Shown: one piece after another, positions 10,531 to 21,851 of the stretch
Position numbering within the stretch: the stretch's first letter is position 1
How the letters are laid out: each line of letters begins with the position of its first letter
Assembly (NCBI GenBank): GCA_022457155.1
Contig: JAJGOT010000001.1
Coordinates: forward strand, 4,352,001 to 4,416,000
DNA length: 64,000 bases
DNA from: Cladopsammia gracilis
Lineage: Eukaryota > Cnidaria > Anthozoa > Scleractinia > Dendrophylliidae
Direction of reading: 5' to 3'
Position numbers and translations under genes: made by a program
Notes under the pieces: model-generated
Database searches by the model: none
Told to the model about the DNA's origin: nothing
Seen by the model: only the letters and a program-made list of their open reading frames with translations

Positions 10531-11699
10531 ACGCATATATGGTTATAAATATATTTTTCGCTCGAATTCGCGTGGCTTAGTTCCCGATGCACGACAACTT
10601 TATTAACCTCGTTACGCTCGGGCCTTCGGCCCTCGCTTCGCGAGGAATGAGGGAAATATAGTGATATATTCTCACCGGGGCTACCAACTAACAATGCCTC
10701 AGGATGTAATAAGATATGGGATAGGCCAGCCCTTCGGCTAAAGCTCTCTGGCAACTCACAGGAAGCAGAGTGTGCTTCGAAAAACCAGAGTGGAAACACC
10801 TAAATGTGGACTTTCCTCCCATAATCTCAGAAATAGGGTAAGCATGAAGAAAAAGATCATGAAGATCATGTGTCCTCCTCTCATAACTCCGAAAATCCTC
10901 CCTCTCTTGTGGTAGACTTGCCGCAGACTCAAACAAAACGGACTTTGAGAAAGTCTATCCTTGTGGTAGTACTGATTTTATGGAAGGGAGCCTTATAATA
11001 AGAAACAAGACGGAAAAATAGTAACCACGTTGTATGCCAAATTTGAGCACTAACGGCTACCACCGCTACAGGGGTACAAGGAAGTAAAGAGTAACAGTAA
11101 CGAATTGTTGAAAACCAACCATAGCAAAAAATACCTAAAGAAAGGTAGCAAACTGAATTTTAAAGCAACCTGGAAAAGGCAACAGCCCTAGTTAGGACAA
11201 CGTTGTAGAATCTTTTCCCACCCCTCGACGTCGTAAGTCTGTGAATGTCTACCTCCAAAAACAAAAGAAACAACAAAAAAGTTTGGGTTTCCGAGTAAGC
11301 CAAGTCCGTAACCAATAACTTGGAAACCTAATGTAATGGGGGCACCGGGGCCGCCGCGCTTTGGGGTTAACCCTACAGAATACCAGCAAGCAGACAAAAC
11401 GTAGGCGCACAACCTAATTCCGAGCACTGAGGAAAAGAACATAGAAAGAAACACCGCTAAGAGATGGGTGTAACCCCAAAGCGAAGCAACCCCCGAAATA
11501 CCCCGTCCAGGGACAGAGCAATGAAGGAAATAAGACAATCCCTTCGAGGAAGCTTCGAAAAAAAGGTCACCCACGGGAAACAGACGGAATACAAACTATT
11601 AGACGGACACTTAAAGATAATAAATAAAGAGCTAGAAAACAGTCTAGAATTGATGTCCACTAAGGTCGGGGCCCTGGAAGTGCTCTCCCTACGATAAAT
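10531..11699. other. Unassigned region with weak coding traces
   Basis: No gene can be named. On the plus strand a charged frame of about 45 codons ends near 11193 (...LKTNHSKKYLKKGSKL...), and a second open frame of 77 codons at 11464-11697 reads as Lys/Arg-rich and possibly coiled-coil (EYKLLDGHLKIINKELEN). They could be pieces of a transposon protein. GAGCGTAGCGAAG-like and CTCGCTTCGCGAG motifs occur at 10600-10650. Confidence 0.3.
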
Positions 11700-12086
11700 G
11701 AAAGCTTTTGCCCGCGAGGATTTAAGTCGCTCTTAACATGATACATTTAGCGAGAAAACCTCGCTTAAGACATGAATTACAGGGCACAAAAACTAGAGAA
11801 CGAAACAAGCTGGCTGCTGCAGATGGGCCTAGGTTAAAGTATAATGAATAACACTGACTAAATGCGTAAAAATATTTGCCTGCTGCATAAACCATCCGTT
11901 GCCAGCAAATTTCGTAAACCGCGGATTCGTAACCAACAAAGGTACAGTCATACCTTTTACACATATAAATGGAAAATTCCATATAGCAGCGCAAAACACA
12001 CGCGCTTGCGGAAATTCCAATTGACAGCTAAAACAAAGTAACCGTGAAAATTACAAAGGGCGCGCAAATAAAAATTTCCTTGCCAA
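11700..12086. repeat. Diverged copies of the 37-bp minisatellite plus spacer
   Basis: At about 11970-12030 the sequence has AAATTCCATATAGCAGCGCA and TTGCGGAAATTCCAATTGACAG, which match the 37-bp unit at 14240-15300. The minisatellite therefore seems to exist on both sides of the LINE. The rest of the interval is unassigned. Confidence 0.55.
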
Positions 12087-12119
<33 letters not shown>

Positions 12120-12132
12120 TTTTTTTTTTTAA
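12087..12132 (+). repeat. (ATT)n microsatellite and T-tract
   Basis: About ten ATT units followed by 14-15 T. Confidence 0.95.
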
Positions 12133-12487
12133 GTATTCAAAATTTTATTTGTACTGACAGGCAATTGCCTCCGTTGATTTCATGCTAGCTACGGCCCTGG
12201 AATATGGTTGTGGCATTATGATTTGTTTTACATGGTCTGGAAATCAGATACATTTTCCTTTCATTCATTTTATAAACAAAACTAATTGGACTATGAATAG
12301 GCTCTTTCTTCACTCAGGGATAGTTAGCAAAAAGATGCTAGCATTTTCTCATTGCAGACAACTATGACATGTTACGAGGTTTAATACTTGATTTGTTTAC
12401 TACTGTCTTCTTAACCTTTAATCATGCCAAAGTTTAGCAGAATTATTTTTTTAAAAATCTTTTTTATCATTCAAATTTTTTTATTTA

Positions 12488-14238
12488 TTTTTTTTTTTTT
12501 AATAATTACAACTTTATTACTTCAATCACAGAAAATTACAGTGAATAGAAGGATACATACACACATACAAACACAAAAAAAGTAAAAGATAGAAGATTAC
12601 ATGAAAGTTGGTGCAAGCACATATTACATAATGATGATAATAATGGGCCGGGGTATACCCAAGAAGCATTGGCATTTGATTACACTGACTACAAACATTA
12701 GTTAATAAATAAGACGATGGTATTGATCTGCAGAGATAGAAGCATCTTCTCCTTCTAGGAGATCATTTTCAGTTGAACTCAATACGAAGTTTGCGCTGTA
12801 ACTTTCTAATGAACTCATCGAAGTCGCACTCGTTTTTATTCAGCTTCTGACAATACAAAAAATATTTGGCGAAGAGAAGGCAATAATTGAGTTTGGATAG
12901 TTTTGGATCATTGTTACTGTATTCCATTATTCCAAACAGTTTTTCGAACAGAGTAGGTGAAAAATGAGAATTATTTGTTTTGTTAAACCATATTACCACC
13001 TTTTTCAAAAAAGACTGAGAAAGTTGGCATTCTACATAGGAGTGTAATATCGAGTCCGGCTCATCGCAGTAAAGACATTTACTGTTTGTTTCGATACCAT
13101 AGGTGTGTAACTCCTTTCTGGTGACTATTATCCTATGTAATAATTTGAAATTGAATTCTCTTAGTTTATTCTCTTTACAAGTTCGGCTTATCTGGGTAAA
13201 AGCTTGTTTCCAATTAAAGTTATTTAGATTGAGGTCCTTTTGCCATTTCTTTGGACCCGTAGGTTCGATTTTACCTGCATTTATGAACAACCAATAGTAG
13301 TCCTTGCAGTTCATTTTTGCAAGGTCTATAGTATTAGAAGGAGAAAGCTGATGGATAGTGCTATTCAGGATAATACGTTTGTCAATCAGAGGTAGATTTC
13401 TCGCTTTCTCGAGTAAGTATTTGGGAATCGCTGAACGAACTTGTAAGTAATTCAAGAAGTTACATTTAACGCCATATTTTTTTTGGAATTCATGGAAGGA
13501 TAACAGTTTTCCTCTATGGTCTAAGATGTCCTGTATTGAAACAATTCCCTTTTCTAACCATTTAGAGTAAAATATTGGGTTTCCATCAATTAGAATGTGC
13601 TTGTTGTTAAACAAAAACACATCTGACTCGTCGTGTAGTCCGTACAATGTCCTTACTTCAAGAAAATTCGCCAATATTTGTCTGTAGAAATGTGGAACAT
13701 CTGATTCTTCTAAAAATTTCTTGTCATAATTGCAGCGAAGTAGGAAGTTAAGACCACCATATTTTCCAAAGAAATAGTTTGGAATTGATTTCCAAGTTTC
13801 TGAAAAATATGGGTCTGTGACCACAAATCTAGAGATCCATGCTAAGAGTAATGATTTGAATAAAACTTCAACATTGGGAGCACGCAAGCCACCATTGCTA
13901 TAATCTTGGTACATGACATCTCTTTTAATTTTATCCTGTTTTTTATTCCAAATAAAATTGAAAACAGAGTTTTTAATTATAGGAATATAGGTATTAGGAA
14001 TGACCAGCATCGAAGCGGAGTATACCAGGTGTGCAATGCCCAAACATTTCACAATGAGACACTTTCCAAGCAGAGAAAGATTGCGTGCCCGCCAAATATC
14101 AAGTTTTGTAGTCATATTATCTATTTTCATTTCTACGTTTTTCTTGTTATTTTCTTTCATATTATAAGAAATAAACGTTCCTAGTGCTCTCACAGGTTCT
14201 TTGGTCCACTTTAAGCCAAAATTATGTAGTGAAAGGGT
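12488..14238 (-). mobile_element. 5'-truncated L1-type LINE
   Basis: On the minus strand it holds the end of an ORF2-type protein, a ~270-bp 3' UTR, an AATAAA signal (12513-12518) and a 13-base A-tract (12488-12500, T on the plus strand). Homology to LINE protein begins abruptly at about 14235 beside the 37-bp minisatellite, as expected from 5' truncation during target-primed reverse transcription. No target duplication is evident. A long open frame remains, so the copy is fairly young. Confidence 0.85.
12769..14235 (-). pseudogene. LINE ORF2 C-terminal half (RT thumb to CCHC)
   Basis: An uninterrupted frame of about 488 codons; the first ATG is at 14193, but LINE-like residues start before it (LHNFGLKWTKEPVRALGTF). 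The segment KLDIWRARNLSLLGK (residues ~30-45 from the ATG) is the conserved region after the reverse-transcriptase domain in L1/Tx1-clade proteins. Near the C-terminus CLYCDEPDSILHSYVEC forms a CX2CX7HX4C zinc-binding motif typical of L1 ORF2. The endonuclease and the catalytic palm of the reverse transcriptase are absent because of 5' truncation, so it cannot retrotranspose. The natural stop after RKLRIEFN is kept. L1/Tx1-clade assignment is from motif order, not from a tree. Confidence 0.85.
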
Positions 14239-14239
14239 C

Positions 14240-15300
14240 TAATCCACAGCGCAAACATATGTGCTAGTGACAAATTCCATGACCAGCGCAAACAAATCTG
14301 TTAGCGAAAAAGTCCCTTTAACAAAGCAGACACACTAGTTCGCGAGAGTTCAATAGACCCGCGATACAAATTTGCTAATGAAAAAATCCGTTAAACAGCG
14401 CAAACATATTCGCTCGTGGAAATTCCAATAAGCAAGGAAAGCATATATGTTCGTGAAAATTCCCTTGACCAGCGCAAACAAATTTTCCTAGTGAAAAAGT
14501 CCATTAAACGGTGTAGAACATATTCGCCAAGGAAAAACTTTATATGACAGCGTAAACACATTCGGTCGTGAGAAAAGGTTTATTTACCAGCGCAAACAAT
14601 GTTGCCAGAGAAAAAGTCCACAAAACAGCGTAAACACATACGCTCGCGAAAATTCCATAAAACAAGGCAAACACATGCGCTCGTGAAAACTACATACGAC
14701 AGCGGAAACACATGCGCTTTAAAATTTTCGTTAAACAGCGCAAACATATTCGCTCATGAAAAGTATCATATAACAGCGCGAACGTATTCGCTGGTGAAAA
14801 TTCCGTTAAACAACGTAAACATCAGGATTAGCTCATGAAAAAAAACATCTAGCAGCGCAAACATATTCGCTCGTGAAACTTCGTTTGTGAAAATTCCATC
14901 TAACAGCGCAGACATATTCGCTCGTGAAAGTTCCATCTAGCAGCGTAAACGTAGTTGCTCGTGAAAGTTCCATATAACAGCGTAAACATATTCGCTCGTG
15001 AAAGTTCCATATAACAGCGTAAACATATTCGCTTGCGAAAGTTCCATTAAACAGCGTAAACATATTCGTTCGTGAAAATTCCATCTAACAGCGCAAACAT
15101 ATTCGCTGGTGAAAATTTATCTAGCAGCGTAAACGTATTCGCCCGTGAAAGTTCCATATAACAGCGTAAGTATATTCGCTCATGGAAGTTCCGTCTAAAA
15201 CAACGTAACATATTCGCTCGTGAAAGTTCCATCTAACAGTGCAAGCATATTCGCTAGTAAAAATTCCATAAACAGCGTGAACATATGAGCTAATGAAAAA
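14240..15300 (+). repeat. 37-bp minisatellite array
   Basis: Around 28 copies of a 37-bp unit with core CAGCGTAAACATATTCGCTC followed by GTGAAAGTTCCATATAA. Copies between 14880 and 15250 are the most alike; those from 14240 to 14560 are more divergent. Because 37 is not a multiple of three and the unit has few stops on the minus strand, several antisense frames of 60-99 codons arise with rotating repeats. These are artefacts. Confidence 0.95.
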
Positions 15301-16419
15301 ATTGTACGAAACAAGGCCAAAAGTAATAAGGACCAAATCGCACTTGCGGGCAACATTTGAATTGTCCGCGACAATTTGGACAGAAATTGGCATACAAAAT
15401 TGTCCGAGACAACTTGTCAATTTCTAAGCTAAAATTTGCAAGACAATAAAAAAAATGCACATTACGGTATGGAAACATTTTTAAAGGTGTGGAGCACTTC
15501 GACTTTCAATCTGAGCATCAACCCTTTTCAAAGCGCACGTGACTTTAAATCTTATTAGTATGTATTTTATGCGGTATGAAACTGGCTTGTTTTCCCCGCT
15601 TTTTTGCAATATTACTCAGTACCGTCATTGAATACCGCTAAACATGACTCGATTCCTAAATAACGCAAAGTATTTTTTTATTTCTAAGCCTTTTCAAGGG
15701 TTTTTCTACTTTTAGTGATTAAATTGTTTATGCACACTGCCATTTGCCGTGATAAATTTGAATAAAAAGAAACATGCTGCATATTAATTTGTTTTTCTCA
15801 AGGAAGAGCACAGTGGTTAGTCAAGAAGGCATTGTTATCTGGATTCGCGGGTGCGTTGGAATGTACCGGACAGGCGTGTTGTCCTGCCAGAAGGCAGGAC
15901 TTCGGCTCCTTTGAAGTTTCAGCTGTTTTGTCGAAACTTTTTCGACTTGGCAAAAGTAGGTCGCACTTGTCTTTGCGGTGATTTTCCGTTATGACGACGA
16001 ACGAATTGCACGTGCAACGTGGACCAATCAACGGGTGGCGGTGTTTTTAAAGTATTATTTGTCTGCCCAGTTCGTTTCTCTGAAAAGTGTAGGTCGCACT
16101 TGTCTTTGCCAAGTAGGGTTTTCCGATTTAGCGAAAACGGAAAGACTTTTTCCGCCTTGCTAGCTAATTGACCCATGAAAATGCGTCGTTGGGTCAATTT
16201 GCACAATGCATTTTCAGTTATTCATTGTCTATTTTCTTTTGAGATATTGGACAATAGGAAAGACTTTCTAAAGCAAATACAATAGGTTGTTGCAATTTCA
16301 AAACAATTAAAAGCCCACAAAACCTATCAAATGATCGATAATGCGTCACGTGCAGTGACTTTATATCTGATAAAAATATTCCTATAGATTAGTATGTGGT
16401 ATTTTTTTACCCATGGCCA
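15301..16419. other. Unassigned region with short hairpins
   Basis: No gene supported. There are short inverted repeats with ATTGTCC and GGACAAT cores near 15358-15415, and a TGACCCA...TGGGTCA pair at 16168-16196. Overlapping open frames near 15.9-16.2 kb on both strands have no recognisable product. Confidence 0.4.
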
Positions 16420-17488
16420 TCATTTTTCATGGTCATGGCTAGCGGAATGTTTCGCGGACGCGTTGTCACACCGCCGCCGTCGCCGTCACCGTCGCTTAGG
16501 GCTAACTCGCGGGCGCGTAGACCGTCTCAAAACATGCGCGTATGACGCCACCCAACAACTGGGATCTTTGCAATTTCACGTCACCTGGGAAAACACTGCT
16601 GTGTTTAGCGGAGAAAACCGTTTAAATTAAAGTCGTTATTCTCCTGAATTTTTTCGCGGTTTGCTACTCAAGACAGGGATACTAATTAAGGGATACTCAG
16701 AATCCGCTATAGTGGAAATAGAAGAGCTTTCAGAGGTAAAATCTTGCTTCGAGGATGGGAGCAATGCGGGAAGATGTTTGTCACTTCGGGTTTCAGAACT
16801 GAAGAAGCGGAGATTTAAACAATTCCAAGCAGTGGAGGGACTTAAAGGTAAAACAAAATACATTTTTCGATGTGAATTTATGTTGATATCAATCTGTGAT
16901 TGACTTTTTTGTGTTCTCGCTAGTTTTCGGGAGAATTGTTTATAACGCGCTCAATTAAATTCAGTTGTTTTGATTTTTTTGTTTTTTCATCGGAGACATC
17001 TCGGCCTCGATGAGCTCTTAATAATTCGCGTTTTGCTTTTAAACATAAACTTATGGAGATTTGAATAAAATTTTTCGAAAGAAGATCGTGTTGTCCATTT
17101 TTATGTGTTTGTTCATTCATTACATAGGTTGAAAAGCGATTTTATGTAAACAAAACAAAACAAGACTTGGATTTTATAGTTGTAAACTTCACTCGCGTGG
17201 TCTTATGCGAATTCCTCTTATGAAATATGTTTGTGTATTTTTTTGCAATTTTGATTTCCAAATCAGTTTCTCGGACAATTTTATAAGCAGCATGTGTATT
17301 TTATTTGAAAATTAGTCGTACTAATTATTCTAGACGGAGAAAAAGTTGTTTTTGTGAACTTTTGTACGGTCTAATGTACTGTGCAAACGGTCGCGTAAGT
17401 CTGTTTTTGAGAATTGCTAAAATTAAAAGATAGCCCGGTCGTCAATTTTATTTTTGTGCTTCCGACCTTTTACCTCAGTTAAGTTTAT
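16420..17488 (+). repeat. R1 family, copy 2
   Basis: The fullest copy. It keeps the opening TTTCATGGTCATGGCTAGCG, the CCGCCGCCGTCGCCGTCACC stretch near 16472, the middle CTACTCAAGACAGGGATACT segment, and the TAGCCCGGTCGTCAAT end. The plus frame from 16661 and the frame at 19017 in copy 3 start with the same 14 codons (MLLKTGILIKGYSE) and then diverge with length changes, so they are probably not under coding selection. Confidence 0.85.
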
Positions 17489-18675
17489 CATCGGCTTTCT
17501 GTTCAAAGAGCGACGCTGTTAGGCTCAGGCTACCTATATATATTATTATAATTCAACACATTGATACACTGCCCAAATATGGTAAAAAAGTGATCGATAT
17601 GCGTTATGTCTACATGATGTATAACCAGCGATGGCGGTAAATTTCGCATTTTGAAGGAAAGTAAAAATGACTGAGAAAAGAGAAAAGAAAAGAGAAAAAT
17701 ACTGTTCACATGATTGGACAAAAAAGGCGCGAAATTTTAGCGTTGTCGCGGTCGCAGTGTTTCTTGGCGTAGCTGAATGAAAACTGGTTCAAAGTTTAAC
17801 CGCTCGACAAGAGGTAAATGAAGGAGCACAATTTTCGTGAAATTCCTTCGGTAATCACCTCTGGAATATGATATAGACTTGATGTTTCCTCAGAAAAGTT
17901 TCTGATCTCGTCATTACGGCTGTGGGAGCTAAAAAGCGAGCATGCCAAGTTTGTAAACAACATTGATCGACTCAGCTCGTACTTCGATGTTTGAAAATTT
18001 GGTGCTTATGGAAGGGACTAAAAAGCCAAATCAACTACAGGTACGATGTTTTAACCGTTTCTTGTATCCTTTAGCTGTGAATTTTTGTAAGCTTACTGTC
18101 CACGCTGCAGTTCTTTCCGACTTTTCGCCGCTATGTTTAGGTTCGAAGCCGTGTGTTTGTTCAATTTGTTTTGATTCTGAATTGAACTTTTTAAGATACG
18201 AAACACTTGTAACTAAGACATTCTATGCCATTTTACTGTATTTTAATTCTTGTAGTCACTACTCTGTCCCGTTCTTTGAGTAGACGAAAGCTCTTCATAT
18301 GAAACTGTCAACTGATTGTGTACGCTAAATTAATTTTAGCTTGGCAAAAGTTTCGGCATTCATTGCTTGTTGTTTAAGAAATGGTGCGAGGTAAAATATT
18401 GTAGTTAGCCTTTTTACTTTATGAAAGGTTGTATATCTCAATGATTTTTTTTCTCGAAACCGCTGTGATTTGTTATCAATGTGTTGAATTATAAAACAGT
18501 TATAGTGTTCAATTCAAGCTTGCACAATATTGACAAAGGCGCCACTTTCATTCATGAACTGTGTGATGTTGCAAGTTTCGCGCGGTAAAACATCTGTAAG
18601 CTTTTTTTTAAACAAAAGGCTTGTCGGCGATATTTTTTCTTCAAACTGTGCTTTGTTATCAATGTGTTGAATTAT
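17489..18675. other. Unassigned region with an internal direct repeat
   Basis: No gene established. TTATCAATGTGTTGAATTAT followed by AAAAC occurs twice (near 18474 and 18656), so part of this stretch is duplicated up to the hairpin at 18679. A possible short first exon near 17993-18041 is discussed under rejected items. Confidence 0.4.
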
Positions 18676-18678
18676 AAA

Positions 18679-18790
18679 ACTATTATAGCGCTCAAGCTTG
18701 CGTGATATCGACTAATTTTAGCCGACTCGGCCTACGGCCTCGTCGGCTAAGTATTAGGCGATATCACGCGCGCTTTCGCGCTATAATAGT
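18679..18790. repeat. Foldback hairpin
   Basis: Arms of ~45 bp: AACTATTATAGCG...GATATCG...TAGCCGA pairs with TCGGCTA...CGATATC...CGCTATAATAGTT. The loop is the palindromic CTCGGCCTACGGCCTCG region. Confidence 0.8.
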
Positions 18791-18809
18791 TAATTAATAG
18801 CGGAGCCAG

Positions 18810-19546
18810 TCATTTTTCATGGTCATGGCAAGCGGAATGTTTCGCGGGCGCGTGTCTGCCCGCCCGCCCGCCCGTGTTGGAACAACATCCGTGATCTTGA
18901 AAGCAAGGCTTTGTTTTTCGAGCGGCCACACAGCCGTGAGCTCGGTAAACACTTTAGTTCTTTTGTTGTTTTTAGCGGAGAATTAAAGTCGTTATTTCCC
19001 TGCCGTTTTTCGCGGTTTGCTACTCAAGACAGGGATACTAATTAAGGGATACTCAGAAGCCGCTTTAGTGGAAAAAGAAGAGCTTTTAGGGATAAAATCT
19101 TGCTTCGAGGAACTATATACGTTTTTAGCAATGCGAAGATCTAGAGATGGGTTCGTTTTACGGATTTCAGCACCAAAGCGGAGGTTTAAAGAATTTCCAC
19201 GTACAGTAGTCGGCGGAGGGACTTTAAGATAAAACAAATTACATTTTTCGATGGGAATTTATCTTGATATCAATCAGTGATTGACATTTTTTTTGTGTTC
19301 TCGTTAATTTTGGAGAATTGTTTATAAATGTGTAGCTTAAATTCAGTTGTATTTTAATTTCTTGAATTTCATCGAAGACACGGCTCGGCCTCGATGCGCT
19401 GTAAATTGTACGCGTTTTGCTTCTAAACATAAACTAATTGAGATTTCAATAAAATTTTTCGAAAGAAGATTGTGTTGTCCATTTTTATGTGTTTGTTCAT
19501 TCATTAAATAGATTGAAAAGCGATTTTACGTAAACAAAACAAGACT
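18810..19546 (+). repeat. R1 family, copy 3 (3' truncated)
   Basis: Matches copy 2 from the opening TTTCATGGTCATGGCAAGCG to GATTTTACGTAAACAAAACA, then stops abruptly at 19546, where CAGGGGCGGGTCCAGG begins. Confidence 0.85.
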
Positions 19547-19700
19547 CAGGGGCGGGTCCAGGATTTTGAAATGGGGGGTGAAATTTTAAATGCAATAGAA
19601 CCAAAGCCTGTTTTTTTTTTTTTTTTTATTAATTTGAGAAATACTTTACAAAAAGGAAAGAAAGGGTCTCAGAAAAGGGGGGTGAAAATTCACCCATTTC
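19547..19700 (+). mobile_element. Possible hAT element left end
   Basis: CAGGGGCGGGTCCAGGATTT has the CAGGGGCG start of hAT superfamily terminal repeats and interrupts R1 copy 3 exactly at its first base. No matching right end was found downstream, so the element is truncated or rearranged. Confidence 0.45.
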
Positions 19701-19977
19701 GTCATTGCTGGAAAAATTTCCGCTTTACAATTTTGCAAAAAGTATTGCTTCAGTTGAATAACTGTTTCAAAGCAAGGCACGTTCCTGACACTGTAGCTGT
19801 CAAACCTACTTTTGTTGCTTTCTTTTAACACTCGCAAACATACGTCCATGGCGTCTCGTGCCATTTTCTCAGATTTCCCTGAAATGCTGAAGTCACATAA
19901 AACTACCCACAATACCTTTCGGGATTGTCGCGTGCAATTTTACGCTTTTTTCCGACAACCTTTCTCGAAACAGCTGT

Positions 19978-20141
19978 ATACAGCTATTTCAATTAACGTT
20001 GTCGGATGAAAGCTTAAAGCCAAGACCGCAAGGTAGTATGGGTTAGGGTAAATAGCCATTGCATAAAAATCCCATCCTACCTTGTGGTCTTGGCTTTTCG
20101 CCTTTTTTTTATCCGACAACGTTAATTGAAATAGCTGTATA
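19978..20141. repeat. Foldback element, 164 bp
   Basis: Outer arms ATACAGCTATTTCAATTAAC...GTTGTCGGAT pair perfectly with their complement at 20112-20141. Inner arms AAAGCCAAGACCGCAAGGTA and its near-complement continue the pairing, leaving a short loop. Resembles a small MITE; no clear target duplication. Confidence 0.85.
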
Positions 20142-20188
20142 TTTATCAAAATATCAATTGACACAACAAATGGTGACTGAATCTTTAA

Positions 20189-20767
20189 GGCCGGCACCGT
20201 GACTAGGGGACATGTTGCGGGGACATGAAGCGGGGACAAGCCCCTTCGTGTGCACAGCATACTGGCGCATGTTGCAGGGACAGTACGCAAGCTGGTGCAC
20301 ACAAAGCGGATTGAGGTATAAAAATCACAGAAATCACTAAAGGCGCCTGGGAACTAGTATACGAGCAAAGAAAGATGGCGGGCTCTATGGTTAGGAAAAA
20401 CAAGCTTCTACTACTGTCAATGATATTACTAGATGAAGAAATGTGTAATTATGTTGACCGAAAACGATGGATACGCAAGTGGCTGAAAAGAAGAGAAGAA
20501 AAAGGAGCCTACTACACCTATTTCGTAGCGGGGACAGTTTGCAAGAGCAGTGCACACGATGCGACATCGAAATGGAGGTCATTTTGTCCCTGCTTCATGA
20601 CCCACGAATTCAAACCAGCTGAATTTCGTGCAACATGTTGCGGGGACAAAATTGTGTCCCCATAACAGAACTTTTTCGCAAAAACAGAGATGTCACACGA
20701 GGAAAACTGTCGCTGCAACATGTCCCCGCTTCATCTCCCCGCAACATGTCCCCTAGTGTGTGCGGCC
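20189..20767 (+). mobile_element. Harbinger-type non-autonomous element
   Basis: Ends are imperfect inverted repeats GGCCGGCACCGTGACTAGGG and, from the right, GGCCGCACACACTAGGG, both followed by GGACATGTTGCGGGG. The flanks repeat TTTAA (20184-20188, 20768-20772), which contains the TTA target of Harbinger. An ATG at 20375 opens a short transposase N-terminus, so this is an internally deleted derivative. Confidence 0.8.
20375..20517 (+). pseudogene. HARBI-type transposase first-exon remnant
   Basis: The frame starts MAGSMVRKNKLLLLSMILLD in an AAGATGG start context and reaches RKRWIRKWLKRREEKGAYYT, the W-R-WL-RR-GAY signature seen near the N-terminus of many cnidarian HARBI1-like transposases. 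Similarity ends there; the remaining open frame to 20665 is terminal-repeat DNA with GGGGACA motifs. All catalytic sequence is gone. Confidence 0.65.
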
Positions 20768-20789
20768 TTTAATATTCTTTCAACAAGCC

Positions 20790-20903
20790 TTGAATTTCAC
20801 ATTTGCCGAATCTAATGCAAATGAGAAAACTCTGTTGTTCTTGCTCATTTACATTAGATTTGGCACATGTGAAGGTCAAAGTTTGAACCGGTCCTAATTT
20901 GAT
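20790..20903. mobile_element. Short hairpin MITE family H, decayed copy
   Basis: Arms with GCCGAATCTAATGCAAATGA and CTCATTTACATTAGATTTGG match the complete copy at 54651-54770, but the outer ends have diverged (right end TTGAACCGGTCCTAA). Confidence 0.75.
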
Positions 20904-21337
20904 TGCATTACACAGTGGATTTACTTTTGCGCAAAATTAACGTTAACATGTCCCTTTTCAGTAGTCATTGAACGGCTTTCGCTATTCTCTTTGCAAACAT
21001 CTACAAGGAACGTAACTTAACAAACGTGAAGCGATTATAATGTAACCAATATCCAAGTGTTGAATTTTTGCGTACGTGCTGAAACCACGTTGGTTCATCG
21101 CAGAAAATTTGTATTCGTCATTCTCTGTCGCTAAACAGCAAAAATCATACACCACTTACTAAGCGAGTTGTCTTTAGAATAGCTCTGTTTGGCAGGTTCT
21201 CTTTTTCATCTTCAGAATTTTTGGCTCTCAAACCGTTCGACAACAAGAAGCGATGTTGACTCCTTCAGTCAGAGCTGGTATGAGACAGAAGCCGTTTTTT
21301 TTTCGTATGCTAATTTCTTTCTTACGCAACTCTTTAA
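20904..21337. other. Unassigned spacer
   Basis: No gene or repeat partner seen. Confidence 0.5.
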
Positions 21338-21851
21338 GGCCCCGTCCACACGTATCCGGATATTTTTGAATCAGCAACGTTTTTGTTGCAGATCAGAAAA
21401 TATCCGCGTCCACACGTAGCGTATTCGAATCGTATTTGTCCGTCCACACGTATCCGGATTCTCTTTAGTACTCAGGGCTCCTCTTTAAATTTTTTCAACA
21501 AAGCATGGGCAAAGGCCAAGTTCAAAGCCAAGTTCAACTGTAAACACTTTATTAGATTTGAAATAAGTCCAAGTAGAAGTAAAGCGATAACATTTCGGTC
21601 GGCCGTGTTGAATATTCGCCCGGTTAAAGACTGGATCCGATACTGTTACGTCAGCGTATTCAAAAATATCCGGATTCGACCGTCCACACGATGCCGTACT
21701 CGTAGCGTATTCAAACATTTCCACTCTGAAGAGCGGATTCAGAAAGTTGCGGATTCGAAAGCCGAATTCGCCGGATACGTGTGGACGGAAGGCAAATCCG
21801 CAACAAAAAAGTTGCGGATTCAAAAATATCCGGATAAGTGTGGACGGGGCC
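21338..21851. mobile_element. Harbinger-like MITE, GGCCCCGTCCACAC ends
   Basis: A 35-bp terminal inverted repeat starting GGCCCCGTCCACACGTATCC and differing at one position between ends. It is flanked by TAA on both sides (21335-21337, 21852-21854), the three-base Harbinger-type duplication. Subterminal copies of CGTCCACACGTATCCGGAT recur inside (e.g. 21440, 21680). The frames running through it (21383-21874 plus; 21485-21823 minus) have no protein resemblance. Confidence 0.85.

Noticed and set aside
10119..10799. A 226-codon gene on the minus strand
   Set aside because: The N-terminal part upstream of about 10530 is not shared with the second transposon X copy, and the frame then needs a shift to continue; only a remnant is supported.
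14833..15420. Antisense open frames of 61-99 codons with repeated FTSEYV and WNFHERI words
   Set aside because: They are translations of the 37-bp minisatellite in rotating frames.
17963..18041. Possible first exon on the plus strand (MFENLVLMEGTKKPNQLQ, then a GTACGA donor)
   Set aside because: The start context is weak and there is no TATA or clear initiator. The donor is suboptimal and no second exon was found. It is kept only as a place to check with transcripts.
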